A stretch of DNA of 22,202 nucleotides from the NCBI GenBank assembly GCA_047626155.1, contig JBLHRR010000090.1, forward strand, positions 1 to 22,202, read 5' to 3'. Positions 1 through 9,300 of this stretch are shown piece after piece. Every line of letters begins with the position of its first letter. Within the stretch, counting starts at the first letter, position 1. Made by a program: the position numbers and the translations under genes. A model generated the notes under the pieces. That model was not told where the DNA came from, made no database searches, and saw nothing but the letters and a program-made list of their open reading frames with translations. Origin of the DNA: CALGLS01 sp047626155. Its GTDB lineage: Bacteria; Bacteroidota; Bacteroidia; Chitinophagales; Saprospiraceae.

Positions 1-1649
1 AAAGAATAGTTGACACGACCGAGATAAGAAATCAAAGTACTACGTCCGAAATTATTACTGACATTCTCAAACTCATCCTGCCCCGCATCGAGATAACGGA
101 AAAGTTCAGATTCACGCAGCAACCCTTCGGTCGAACCGTTGATAAACTCAAAACGTGAATCCTGTGCGGTGTATCCCACTACTGCATTGACGGTGTGTTT
201 ATCGAAATCACGGTTGTAGCTTAGTGTCTGTTCGTAAATCATAGTCGAATTACTGACCTGCCCATAGGAGAGGTTATTGATATCATTTTGCTGTAGAGGG
301 CCGACAAAAAACTGGGGGGTGAAATTACGATTCTTAGCGTCGGAAAGGTCAAATTGTAAACTCGTTTTAAAAGTAAAATTTTTCAAAAAGTCAATCGATG
401 CATAGAGATTTCCGAGTCCGCGCAAATTTGTAGTATTGCTGTTAGAATACTCGATTGCAGCTAAAGGATTTCCACCAATTACTTCCGCAAAGGTTTCGCC
501 GTCGGCTAGGAAAGGCTTGTTAATCGGCCAAGCGGTTAAAGCAGTATTAATCACTCCAGGCGCATTGTCTTTATCGCTACGTGAAAAAGATAAATCTAAA
601 CCGATTTTGACGGTCTCTGCGAGGTTGAAAGCTGTGTTGAGTTTACCAGTGAAACGTTCGAGTCCAGATTTAGGTAGAACCCCTTCTTGGTTAAAATAGC
701 CGAGACCAAAGTAATAGGTTGCCTTTTCCGAGCCACCGCCAACTGAAAAATTAACGCTGGTAATTGGTGTGTTATCTTTAAAAATGAGGTCTTGCCAATC
801 GGTATTCGGCAAAACATCAAGGTTGTTGTAAGCCCCCGGTTCAATGACGTTGAGATAGGTTGCGAATTCGCGTCCGTCCATAACTCCGATTCTGTTAGCG
901 ACCGTTTCATAACTGCGCTCAATCGATGCGGAAACGCGATTTTTACCACTTACCCCTTTTTTGGTTGTAACAATGACGACACCTGCTGCACCACGTGAGC
1001 CATAGATAGCTATAGCAGAAGCATCTTTCAATACCACCATAGAAGCAATGTCATTAGGATTTAAAAGGGAAACGGATTCGATTTGCGTAATGACACCATC
1101 GATGACGGCAATCGGATTGTTATTATTTAAGGTCGTCACTCCTCGCAAACGTACAACGGGTACCGCACCCGGATCACCCGAAGTATTCAAAATTTGCAAT
1201 CCCGATACTTTACCTTGCAAAGCATTCATGGCATTAGAAGAAGGGACTTTGATCAATTCTTCACTTTTGACAGTCGAAACCGAACCGGTCAAATCACTCT
1301 TTTTCACAGTACCGTAACCGACCACAACTATTTCATCAAGCAACTTAGTATCAGTTAAGAGTGCGACATCATTTGCGGTTTGAGTAGTAAGCAAAAGGTC
1401 ATAAATTGAATACCCTGCATAAGAGAATTGTAACACATCATCGGGTTTGGCCTTGATGGAATAAGAACCATCTAAGCCGGTGACTGCACCTCTATTAGTG
1501 CCGGTGACTAAAACGGTGACTCCAATTAAAGGCTCAGAATCACTTGCATCTTTGACGATACCGGTATAAGTAGATTGCGCAAATGCGGAAAAGTGAACTA
1601 GGAGGAATAAACCTACCGTGGTAAGGCTATACTGTAAATTTGATTTCAT
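1..1649 (-). CDS. SusC/RagA-family TonB-linked outer-membrane receptor, N-terminal 549 codons (runs off left edge)
   Basis: I translated this frame from the ATG at 1649 to position 1 and found no stop, so the 3' end lies outside the window. Residues 1-25 are a signal peptide ending in FAQ. Residues about 27-100 form a carboxypeptidase-regulatory-like beta sandwich (GxVxD...PLIGVTV...G..TGLDGSYSI). The family signature DEIVVVGYG lies at 105-113, followed by KKSDLTGSVS. The plug domain follows at about 115-230, including AVIDGV and IYGSRGAAGVVIVTTKKG, and then the first barrel strands. SusC proteins import glycans or peptides across the outer membrane together with a SusD lipoprotein, whose gene is normally next downstream and so would be just outside. 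Full family members are about 1000 residues, so roughly half is present. The substrate cannot be told from this part. The regulator gene directly upstream on the same strand suggests a controlled utilisation locus. Confidence 0.95.
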   Translation of the reverse strand, partial: MKSNLQYSLTTVGLFLLVHFSAFAQSTYTGIVKDASDSEPLIGVTVLVTGTNRGAVTGLDGSYSIKAKPDDVLQFSYAGYSIYDLLLTTQTANDVALLTDTKLLDEIVVVGYGTVKKSDLTGSVSTVKSEELIKVPSSNAMNALQGKVSGLQILNTSGDPGAVPVVRLRGVTTLNNNNPIAVIDGVITQIESVSLLNPNDIASMVVLKDASAIAIYGSRGAAGVVIVTTKKGVSGKNRVSASIERSYETVANRIGVMDGREFATYLNVIEPGAYNNLDVLPNTDWQDLIFKDNTPITSVNFSVGGGSEKATYYFGLGYFNQEGVLPKSGLERFTGKLNTAFNLAETVKIGLDLSFSRSDKDNAPGVINTALTAWPINKPFLADGETFAEVIGGNPLAAIEYSNSNTTNLRGLGNLYASIDFLKNFTFKTSLQFDLSDAKNRNFTPQFFVGPLQQNDINNLSYGQVSNSTMIYEQTLSYNRDFDKHTVNAVVGYTAQDSRFEFINGSTEGLLRESELFRYLDAGQDEFENVSNNFGRSTLISYLGRVNYS

Positions 1650-1692
1650 ACAACTATCGTTGAATAAGTATTTTAAAAACGAATCTATGCAA

Positions 1693-1718
1693 CTATTGAC
1701 ATTATATAAGGTCAATAG
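1693..1718. repeat. Inverted repeat in the SusC leader, 8-bp perfect arms
   Basis: CTATTGAC (1693-1700) and GTCAATAG (1711-1718) are exact reverse complements separated by 10 AT-rich bases. The element lies 44-69 bp upstream of the SusC start codon and downstream of the proposed -7 element, so it would be in the mRNA leader. It could be an RNA hairpin or a binding site for a dimeric regulator; the sequence does not decide. Confidence 0.5.
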
Positions 1719-1771
1719 GAAGCTTTTAATACAATACTGAGAATTACATCTATTGTATTCCCCTGATTCAA

Positions 1772-1779
1772 CAAATGTA
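1772..1779 (-). promoter_or_regulatory. Candidate Bacteroidota -7 promoter element for the SusC gene
   Basis: On the minus strand this reads TACATTTG, an exact match to the Bacteroidota -7 consensus TAnnTTTG, about 120 bp upstream of the SusC ATG. No good TTG -33 element sits at the usual 19-21 bp spacing. Instead a TATTCACTA repeat occupies that place, as expected of an activator-dependent promoter. The same core in the 12-mer ACTACATTTGTT recurs at 21492-21499. Confidence 0.45.
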
Positions 1780-1808
1780 GTGAATAGTTTACCGTAAATT
1801 AGTGAATA
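1778..1808 (-). promoter_or_regulatory. Tandem TATTCACTA repeat at the SusC promoter, candidate activator site
   Basis: TAGTGAATA occurs at 1778-1786 and again at 1800-1808 (TATTCACTA on the minus strand), 22 bp start to start, about two DNA turns. The proximal copy overlaps the proposed -7 element by two bases and the distal copy covers the -33 position. The neighbouring HTH regulator is the obvious candidate ligand, but that is inference from position. Confidence 0.4.
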
Positions 1809-1957
1809 TCACCTCACAAAAAACTCATCATTGGGTATTTAGCCTCCTTTCACTCTATTCTACATATGAGAATATATTAACCATAACCATATGACTATCA
1901 ATATATTAATATAATTATTGTGAAAATGGAAAAGAATTATTGATTACTTCCTTCATT

Positions 1958-4618
1958 TTACAACCTCATCAAGTAGTTTTTCAAACTATCCGCTTTGGTA
2001 ATTCCCAGGCGTTTGCGCAAACGGTATCTTTTGTTCTCTACTGAGCGAAAGGAAATGTTTAAAAGAGGCGCAATTTCTTTAGAAGAGAGATTAAGACGGA
2101 CATAGGCCGCAAGACGCAATTCACCTGCCGTAATGTCAGGATGGTTGTTTTTTAGTGTTTCAAAAAAGTCTTTGTGTACAGCCGCAAAGTTGCGTTCAAA
2201 GACTTGCCAATCGCTGTCGCTATTGATATTTCGGTCTATGAGATTAAAAATTTTCTGCTTTTGTAAGTTACCCGCAGTTGGCTTACTCCCCTCTTTTTCG
2301 ATCATTTCTTTGAGGTCGGCGAGCATTCTATTTTTCTGAATAAGCGTCATTGTGCTGTTGGCGAGCATTTTACTTTTATAGGTCAGTTCTTTTTCGAGCT
2401 GCTCATTTTTAGCATTAATTCGTTCTGACTCTAACCTCTTATTTTGCTCGGCTTTGAGTTCCTCTGCTTGTCGCCGCAGCTTTGCTTTATTGCGCAAGTT
2501 CAGTATATACAGAAATCCGGAGATCAAAAGGAAATACAAAACGCCGCCGGGCCATGACTCATACCAATGCGGGCGAACGGTGAAAGAAAGGACTTCCGTT
2601 TCTTTTCGACTTTCTTGATCGATAAGCAACAAACGATATTCTCCATCATGCAAATTCAAAAATTTTAAAATACCTGAATCGGGAAAGGGATAATCCTTTT
2701 TGTCCCAACCTTGGAGTTTGTAACGAAATCGGTGGGCAGTACTTTCGGAAAACGTTGAATTGCTAAAATAAATGGATAAATCGTTTTCCTGTGGAGCAAA
2801 GGTAAAACTGTTTTGGTTAGCAGATAACATTTGATTTTGCTGTAGTAAATAATCGATTTGTGGTAAGTCAATAACCATATCGATCAGTGGATAATTTTTC
2901 GGAATGCGTATATAGCCTTCCTCAAAAGCAAAGACGAAACTGTTGTCGTTCGTCGAATTCGGGAAGGTAACGGGTTCTTCGATCTTCTCCATTTTCGATA
3001 TAGATTGAGCGAAGGAGAAATAACGAAGTTCGGGTGAATTATCGTTGAACAATGAATCATTGGAAATCGGTTTGAGGATTAAACCCACCACTTGAAGCCG
3101 ACTGTCTTTTGTAATAATTAAACCAGAAGAAAGAATTTTTACACCTGATAAAAAATTCGTTCCGTCTTGATCCGAGATGGTTCTTTGATTTAAAATGTGG
3201 GAAAAATCGGAAGTAAACTCAAAAAGGATAATACCCTGATTAGGGTGATGCCCGATCAAGGTATTGTCTTTTAAAATAAAATCTTTAATAGCCGTCTCCC
3301 CTTTGACATACTTTTTTTCTAACCAAATTCCATCCTCGTTTTTTTCCAATAAAATCAAACCCGTATAAGTCGAAATCAGTATTCGACGTTCGTCAACTTG
3401 CCGCATACACCAACCGCCCGAGGTGGCAGAGATTCGATTGAACTCCTTGTTTTTGATAACATAAATACCTTCGTTATGTCCACAAATTAAATCTTCACCC
3501 GTATGTAAAAACGACCACACTTGCCCCTGCGATTTTTCTATCAGAGCAAATTCTTTATTTTCATCAGCCCTAAAAACACCTTGATTTGTTCCGAGGTAAA
3601 AATTACCTGAATATTCGATATGGGTATATACCGTGCCTAATTTCCCCTGCTTATCGTAGTAAAATTCTAAAGGGCTTTGCAAAGCCAATCGACTCAATCC
3701 TTTATCTGTGCCGACCCAAAGATTACCATCACGGTCTTCAAAAAGACTAAGCACCGTATTATTAGTCAGTCCATTGAGTTTGTTAATATGATATATTACG
3801 GCTTTTAAATCTGAGGTAATATAAACGCCATTTAGGATAGTGCCGATGGCGTAATCTCCATTACGCAGACGGATTATTTTATTGATCTGTTCTTGTTTGA
3901 GCGTACGGTTGAGTACTGAATTAAGCGGGAGGATTTCACCTGCTTCGGTTTGATACAGACCCGAATTTTGTGTACCAATTAAGAGCTCTCCTTCGCTAAT
4001 CCCAGTACAGACTGCAGAAATTTTTACACCAATAGGCAAAGAACTCGCATTGAATATCTCCTTGACTCTTTCGGTGAATTCATACATTCCGCCTTCCACT
4101 TTAGGTATGAAAGTTCTATCGTCGACGATGTTACCAAACATGATATTTCCCGGCAGAGCGATACTTGTAACCGCCTCCTCTTTTAACGAAAAAAAGTGAG
4201 AAAAGGATTGAAAGAACAACTCTTCTGACGAGCCAAAAATTTTCCAAATCTCTTGTTTCGTATTACGTAATAAAGAGTCCGCGACAGGAACATACTCTGG
4301 TACGAAACGGTTTTCGAGATTAATATAACCGAACGTTTCGTATCCTCCTACATATATCCTACAGTCTGCATCGCGATAAACGGATCGCGCAATTTGATTG
4401 CCGGGCAATTGCATCGTCTGCCATTGAAAACCATTAAAAATAAGTAAACCCTCCGTATTAGCAACATACAAATTACCCACACAGTCTTGGGTGATCATCC
4501 AATTCTGATTGGCCGCCCGATAGTCCGTGGCGGTATAAGAGGTAATTTTAGGAACCTCCTGAGCATTCAATGCTAGTGAGAAAAAAAGAATGAATATCAA
4601 TAACAACAGTCGAGACAC
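1958..4618 (-). CDS. Membrane-spanning beta-propeller / Y_Y_Y / LuxR-type HTH transcriptional regulator
   Basis: 886 residues. A signal peptide (1-19, ending NAQ) is followed by a long periplasmic region of propeller blades; the clearest are GNLYVANTEGLLIFNG near 48-63 and DGNLWVGTDKGLSRL near 294-308. A Y_Y_Y-type beta-sandwich lies at about 610-685 (FRYKLQGWD, then LHDGEYRLLL). One transmembrane helix lies near 690-708, then a basic, charged coiled coil (about 710-790), and a C-terminal LuxR/GerE-like helix-turn-helix at about 831-873 (SSKEIAPLLNISFRSVENKRYRLRKRLGI). No histidine kinase H-box, ATPase or receiver domain is present, so it differs from classical hybrid two-component regulators. 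It probably senses a ligand in the periplasm and acts directly on DNA from the membrane, as known for SusR-like one-component regulators. Its target is likely the adjacent SusC operon, which it precedes by 308 bp on the same strand. Confidence 0.9.
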   Translation of the reverse strand: MSRLLLLIFILFFSLALNAQEVPKITSYTATDYRAANQNWMITQDCVGNLYVANTEGLLIFNGFQWQTMQLPGNQIARSVYRDADCRIYVGGYETFGYINLENRFVPEYVPVADSLLRNTKQEIWKIFGSSEELFFQSFSHFFSLKEEAVTSIALPGNIMFGNIVDDRTFIPKVEGGMYEFTERVKEIFNASSLPIGVKISAVCTGISEGELLIGTQNSGLYQTEAGEILPLNSVLNRTLKQEQINKIIRLRNGDYAIGTILNGVYITSDLKAVIYHINKLNGLTNNTVLSLFEDRDGNLWVGTDKGLSRLALQSPLEFYYDKQGKLGTVYTHIEYSGNFYLGTNQGVFRADENKEFALIEKSQGQVWSFLHTGEDLICGHNEGIYVIKNKEFNRISATSGGWCMRQVDERRILISTYTGLILLEKNEDGIWLEKKYVKGETAIKDFILKDNTLIGHHPNQGIILFEFTSDFSHILNQRTISDQDGTNFLSGVKILSSGLIITKDSRLQVVGLILKPISNDSLFNDNSPELRYFSFAQSISKMEKIEEPVTFPNSTNDNSFVFAFEEGYIRIPKNYPLIDMVIDLPQIDYLLQQNQMLSANQNSFTFAPQENDLSIYFSNSTFSESTAHRFRYKLQGWDKKDYPFPDSGILKFLNLHDGEYRLLLIDQESRKETEVLSFTVRPHWYESWPGGVLYFLLISGFLYILNLRNKAKLRRQAEELKAEQNKRLESERINAKNEQLEKELTYKSKMLANSTMTLIQKNRMLADLKEMIEKEGSKPTAGNLQKQKIFNLIDRNINSDSDWQVFERNFAAVHKDFFETLKNNHPDITAGELRLAAYVRLNLSSKEIAPLLNISFRSVENKRYRLRKRLGITKADSLKNYLMRL

Positions 4619-4698
4619 AAATCAATATTTTAGTAAAGCATTATGGTATTGCAACATAGACAATAAGTCCGACATTTGGGTGGCTGGTTACATCTTAT

Positions 4699-4715
4699 TT
4701 AAGTTTTAAACTTAA
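4699..4715. promoter_or_regulatory. Perfect 17-bp palindrome, candidate operator for the regulator gene
   Basis: TTAAGTTT-T-AAACTTAA is perfectly symmetric around 4707 and lies 81-97 bp upstream of the regulator ATG. The 12-mer TAAGTTTTAAAC from it recurs at 18005-18016, about 100 bp upstream of the barrel gene starting at 17907. It is AT-rich, so chance is possible. Confidence 0.35.
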
Positions 4716-4805
4716 TGGACAAAACGGCAATAATTTCAGCATAGCATTCCTTTTTTCACTGTCAATTTCGAAATCGAATCAAACAAAACCCGATACCTCT
4801 GGCCC

Positions 4806-4829
4806 TGATAGCAGATACAACTATCACCA
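4806..4829. repeat. Short interspersed repeat, copy 1
   Basis: This 24-bp segment matches 21280-21303 at 21 of 24 positions, and all three differences are transitions. Here it carries an inverted repeat, TGATAG...CTATCA, with a 9-base spacer. Weaker similarity continues about 20 bp to the left (a CGATACCT-like stretch). Both copies lie upstream of minus-strand genes, at about 190 bp here and about 50 bp at the other site. Confidence 0.45.
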
Positions 4830-4981
4830 ATCTAAAAATATCGAAAAAGGAAAAATCTATAGCATTTGTTTTTACATGTAGAGGTTTCTCGGGTAAGGGG
4901 CTTGGTTAAATCCCGTTCTTATTACTGTACATTGAATAAGCAAATATAGTAACGTCGAATCTATGAATTGCTCTTCCCATT

Positions 4982-6262
4982 CTAAAAAAACAAAGGATGC
5001 GTATGTACCAGATCTTCTGGGCAGCCAATATTCATTGGTGTACATTTGTTTCCTCTTTTCCAATGATAAATCAAGGAAAATTCCAGACTGCCATAACGCT
5101 TAGTTGATTCTTCCAGGCTTGATACATTTACGTCATAAACAAAACCCACCGTAAAAGAATTAAAGGCCGCAGATAAGTTTAACAAAATCGCATCATTGTG
5201 TTGCCCCTTTGTGACATGTCGGGTCCTCCTCAAGGCACTTCCGGCAGTAATTGTAAAATCGTATTTCGTTTGAAAGAAAAAATCAAGACCGGGCACCCAT
5301 TGTTGATAGGGCTCCTGTATAATTAACAACAATGGTTTTACAACTACTCCAAAACGGAAATCTTTTTTTGGATTATGTGGAAATACAAAAGTCAGTTTTC
5401 CATGCAAGGTTATTTTCCTAGACAATGAAGGACCGTCCTCAAAATCACCAAAGTCGTACTTCACTTTCTTAAATGCATGATCAAGAGCAGCTCCTCCGGA
5501 AATCCCCCACTTCTTGCCAAAATAGAATCCGGCCAGACCGATTCCAAAGTCATACTGCGGGCTAGTGATTTGCCCCATCCCCTCAAACTCTCCAGTGGCC
5601 ATTGGATCAAAGCCACTCACTCCATCAAATTGTTCATCATATCGGAGATCTCCTGTTTTTAATCTATGAAATTGTCCACCAACTCTGAAACCGGCATTGA
5701 AAAAGATCTCTTTATTGATTGGGACAATTGCCGATCCGGTAAGGTTGATGTAATCTCGCTGAAATGAATACCTGTCTTCTGAAATATCCCCTACAGAAAG
5801 TACCCCTGATTCATCATGAATATAAGACATACCGATTCCCCAAGTAGGGCCTTTTATTTCCTTACCGTTATTTTTAGTACTCGGCAGACAATTCCTCATA
5901 TCAACAGCAAAACCCGTCGTTTGATAAGAAGCTGAATTGAGAATACTAGGCCACTGGTGGCGGGTGGCTCCGGATAAACGAATGTTACCTGCCCCTGGGA
6001 TAAAACCAGTCAGGGCCGGATTCAAAACCAAAGGAAACGCCTGGAGATTCGAAAAATGAACATCCTGACTGATGCCAAAATTAATCGTCAAAGCAACAAT
6101 TAGTATTACACAAAAAATAATTTTCCGATTTCTTTCGTGGAAACAATTATATAAACCACTCTCCCTATGTTCGTTTTGATTTACATAATCCTTTCCAAAT
6201 CGGGAAGTTAATTTTTCGTTGTTACTTAATAAAGCAAGCTGTATTTTTTGGAGGTATTTCAT
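4982..6262 (-). CDS. PorP/SprF-family type IX secretion system outer-membrane protein
   Basis: 426 residues. Family marks are QDVHFSNLQAFPLVLNPALTG at 66-86, directly after the signal peptide, glycine- and aromatic-rich alternating strands throughout (a beta barrel), and a C-terminal Cys-rich tail (CTPMNIGCPEDL). PorP/SprF proteins reside in the outer membrane and help secrete or anchor a particular T9SS cargo; in Flavobacterium johnsoniae sprF follows sprB. Here the gene starts 45 bp after a giant SprB-like adhesin, so that adhesin is its probable partner. Oddly, the hydrophobic core of the signal peptide begins only near residue 47. The first 46 residues are hydrophilic, yet the only in-frame ATG is at 6262 and I found no GTG or TTG nearer the signal peptide. 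The N-terminal coding region belongs to a repeat also present at 19432-19528. Confidence 0.9.
   Translation of the reverse strand: MKYLQKIQLALLSNNEKLTSRFGKDYVNQNEHRESGLYNCFHERNRKIIFCVILIVALTINFGISQDVHFSNLQAFPLVLNPALTGFIPGAGNIRLSGATRHQWPSILNSASYQTTGFAVDMRNCLPSTKNNGKEIKGPTWGIGMSYIHDESGVLSVGDISEDRYSFQRDYINLTGSAIVPINKEIFFNAGFRVGGQFHRLKTGDLRYDEQFDGVSGFDPMATGEFEGMGQITSPQYDFGIGLAGFYFGKKWGISGGAALDHAFKKVKYDFGDFEDGPSLSRKITLHGKLTFVFPHNPKKDFRFGVVVKPLLLIIQEPYQQWVPGLDFFFQTKYDFTITAGSALRRTRHVTKGQHNDAILLNLSAAFNSFTVGFVYDVNVSSLEESTKRYGSLEFSLIYHWKRGNKCTPMNIGCPEDLVHTHPLFF
6098..6228. repeat. Dispersed repeat, copy 1 (within the PorP-like N-terminal coding region)
   Basis: This segment aligns with 19432-19528 in the same orientation at high identity across about 97 bp. 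It differs by one internal block of 33 bp (11 codons, around 6138-6170) present only here and one single-base indel near 6206. Translated on the minus strand it encodes LSNNEKLTSRFGKDYVNQN...RNRKIIFCVILI; the other copy encodes close variants such as FGNDYVNQND and RNRKIIFCLILI. Confidence 0.75.
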
Positions 6263-6307
6263 AAAATGTATTATTATTGTTATAAAAACATCGAAGACAC
6301 AATTCTT

Positions 6308-9300
6308 TTATCGAATTAAAGTGATGGTTCCTTTATCTGGGCTGCGTTCACCATCTACGTATTCAATTTCTATATAAAAGGTAAAAGTATCCGGTGGCAA
6401 TTCTTTCCCTCGAAAGGTCCCATTCCAAGCGTCCTCGTCGTTCTCCTCCTGTGGTCTAAAGTTTTCTCTTTCAAAGATCAACTCTCCCCAACGATCAAAA
6501 ACTCGGAAGATCGTCACTTGCTGAATAGAAGGAATCAGTGATCTAATTCGGAATAAATCATTCCGGCCATCACCGTTCGGTGTGAAAGTATTTGGGATAT
6601 AATAATTCCGGTTGGGGTCTACGAACACCGTGGCTTCATCATTCACTTCACAGTTGTCCTGGTTCTTCAAAGTCACTTGATAAATGGTTGTTTTAAATGG
6701 CGTGACCCAGGGATCTTCGCAATCCCAACAAAAGACTTTTGTCCTTGGGGTCCAAGTCAGTTGTGGCTGGATAGCATTATGGTCCATCGATATTTGAATA
6801 CTATCGCCCATGTCCAGATAGAGGCTGTCTATCGGAATATCCATCCATAAAGAATCTGGTTCGCCAATAATGTAGTCTTTTTCAAAAGAACAACCTTCAA
6901 TATCTTGTACAATCAGATGATAGGCTCCTGGTAACAAATTAGAAAAGGAAGTTCCTCCATCATAGGCAACGGGGCCCGTAAGTGTCGTGTTATACAAATT
7001 GGAAAAACCGCCTGTTATCGTATCTAACAATATCTGCCCGTCCTCTTCGCCAAAGCAGGTAACATCTGCTACCGAATCAAGAACAGCGATGACTGGCTTT
7101 TCGTAAACAACAAAGGTGGAGTCTACCAAACAGTTATTTGCATCCGTAATTTGTACTTCGTAATCACCCGCTGATATATTCTCAATACAATCGCCCACTA
7201 GCCCATTACTCCAATTGATTTCATAATCCGCCACGCCACCCATAACGCCAATACACAAGGAGCCATCTTCTCCTCCGTAGCAGGTAACGATAGCACTGTC
7301 AAGCGTACTGGCCAATATTTCTGGTGGTTGCGTTACCTCAAATGTATCTAGCAAAATACAGCTATTGGCATCTGTGATAGATACGGTATAACTTCCGGCT
7401 GTTAAGTTATTTGGATCTTGTGTAACCGTACCATTTGACCAAATGTATTCAAAGGGCTGCGTACCACTAATTGTATCTAAATCAATCACTCCTGTATCTT
7501 CGCCGAAACAAAGCACATGGGTAATGGCATCTACCATTAACACGGGTTCAAATATAGTTACCTCTTCTATAACAGAGTCCTTACAAAGGACGGCAGTTTG
7601 TGAAGTCAATAATACTTTGACCTCATAGTCCCCCGGAATAAGGTAGGAATGATTGGGGTTTTGCTCAAATGAAAAAGTACCGTCTCCAAAATCCCAAACG
7701 TAATCCAACGTAGGATTCCCAGTTGCCTGGGCTCCGAAATTGATGGTTATCGGAGCGCAACCTTCATTGGCTGAAAGGGTAACAATAGGTTCTGGCGTTT
7801 GATAAACCACGAGGGTCGAGTCCTTCGTTCTGGCACAAAATTCATTGGTCGCTAAAAGCTGCACTTGATAACTTCCACCTTGGTTATAAACCGTAGTGGG
7901 ATCTGTATCCGTACTGGTTTGACCATTGCCAAAAGTCCAGTCATAACTTTGCGCATTTGCCGATAGGTTGATAAAACTTGCTGTTACTGGGGTACAACTT
8001 TGATTAAGTGTATAGGTGAAATCGGGTTCCGGCTGTGCGGCCACCACCACTTGCTGAGTGGTTACATCTTTGCAATTATTGTTATTCGTAATGGTAAGGG
8101 TAACGGTATATGTTCCCGCACTGTCATAGCTGTATGTCGGAGAACAATCTGCAGAAATTTCTCCATCCCCAAATTCCCAAGAACAAGTAAATATACCTGT
8201 AGAATTATTGTTAAATAGAATACCTTCATTTTGACATAGGGTATCATTTGCCACTTCAAATTGAGCTACTGGCGGTTCTACAACTATAATTTGTATAGAA
8301 TCTTTACTAAGACAACTGTCTATTGAGATCCCCGTTAATTTCACGAAATAAGTCCCCGGGCTATCGTAGCTAAATTGAGGATTACTAGTTGTATCTGTAC
8401 TGTTATTTCCAAATTCCCAAAAGTAATCTAGGATAGTACTAGGGGCAGCACTAATGGAAATTAAATCATCGGGACAGTAGGTCGTAGTCGTCAAAACGAT
8501 CTCAACTAATGGCAAGGGCACTATATTCACCGTCGTGAAAATACTATCGAAACCACAGCCAAAAACTTTCAGGCTGATTTCATAAGTACCTGGTGTCGAA
8601 TATGCATGACAAGGGGCTCCATTCGTAGTGGTGGTTCCATCTCCAAAATCAAAAATAACACCTGCGCCAAAAGTGGAAAAACTCTCAAAGCAAATGGGTT
8701 CTCCTACACAGGCCGTTAACTGATTCGTACTAAAAAAAGCATTTACATCAGTTGGATTAATCGTAATAAATTTCGTAAGGGTATCAGATCCACAATTATT
8801 ATAGCCAATTAAAGTTACTGGATATACCGTCGGAATAGTGTCTGTAAAAAGGATAATGCAGGACGGAGTCTCCTCCGTAGAAGTAATACCATTTCCAAAG
8901 TCCCAAAGATAAGAACTAGGATTACCATGACTGGCATTTCCAAAACAGATGGTATCGCCCGAGCAATATTCGGGAAGGTTCGTTCCGAAATTTACAATTG
9001 GTTTTGGATAAACGGTGATCTCCTGACTGGCTGTTTCCCCACCACAATTATTGGCAGATCCCAGGCTGATGGTATATATGGTATCCGTCAAACCCTGACC
9101 TAAGGTTATATTAGCCGGAGCATAATCTGAGCTAAAAAGAACCCCATCCAAAAACCAATTGTATGCTACACCCGGTACCTGAGTTTCCAGAATCGTTAGC
9201 GTCACTTCCAAATCAGCACAACCTTCCAGCGGCGTTGCGGTAAAGCTCAATGCTGGCGGCGGATCGATTACGGTTATGGTATCTTCTGTATAAGCTGAAC

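Larger units (their letters stand above)
1650..1957. other. Intergenic leader between the propeller/LuxR regulator and the SusC gene
   Basis: 308 bp with no credible gene. It holds a Bacteroidota-type -7 element on the minus strand (1772-1779), a direct repeat TAGTGAATA with 22-bp spacing (1778-1808), an inverted repeat between promoter and start codon (1693-1718) and an AT-only 12-bp palindrome (1902-1913). All are described separately or in the findings. No clear GC-rich terminator follows the regulator gene. Confidence 0.7.
4619..4981. other. Intergenic region upstream of the regulator gene, no gene seen
   Basis: 363 bp between the PorP-like stop and the regulator start. I see no conserved ORF; the short frame starting near 5063 only overlaps the PorP-like gene in another frame. 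The region holds a perfect 17-bp palindrome (4699-4715) and a short repeat (4806-4829) that recurs upstream of the 552-residue protein. No strong terminator hairpin with a T tract was found. Confidence 0.6.

Noticed and set aside
596..949. Minus-strand 117-codon frame
   Set aside because: It lies in another frame wholly inside the SusC-family gene, whose translation is continuous and carries all family motifs.
1958..4618. Hybrid two-component sensor kinase
   Set aside because: The propeller and Y_Y_Y architecture suggests it, but there is no H-box, ATPase or receiver; the C-terminus is only a coiled coil and a LuxR-type HTH.
4872..5063. Minus-strand 63-codon frame at the end of the PorP-like gene
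   Set aside because: It mostly overlaps the PorP-like coding sequence out of frame and shows no conserved feature.
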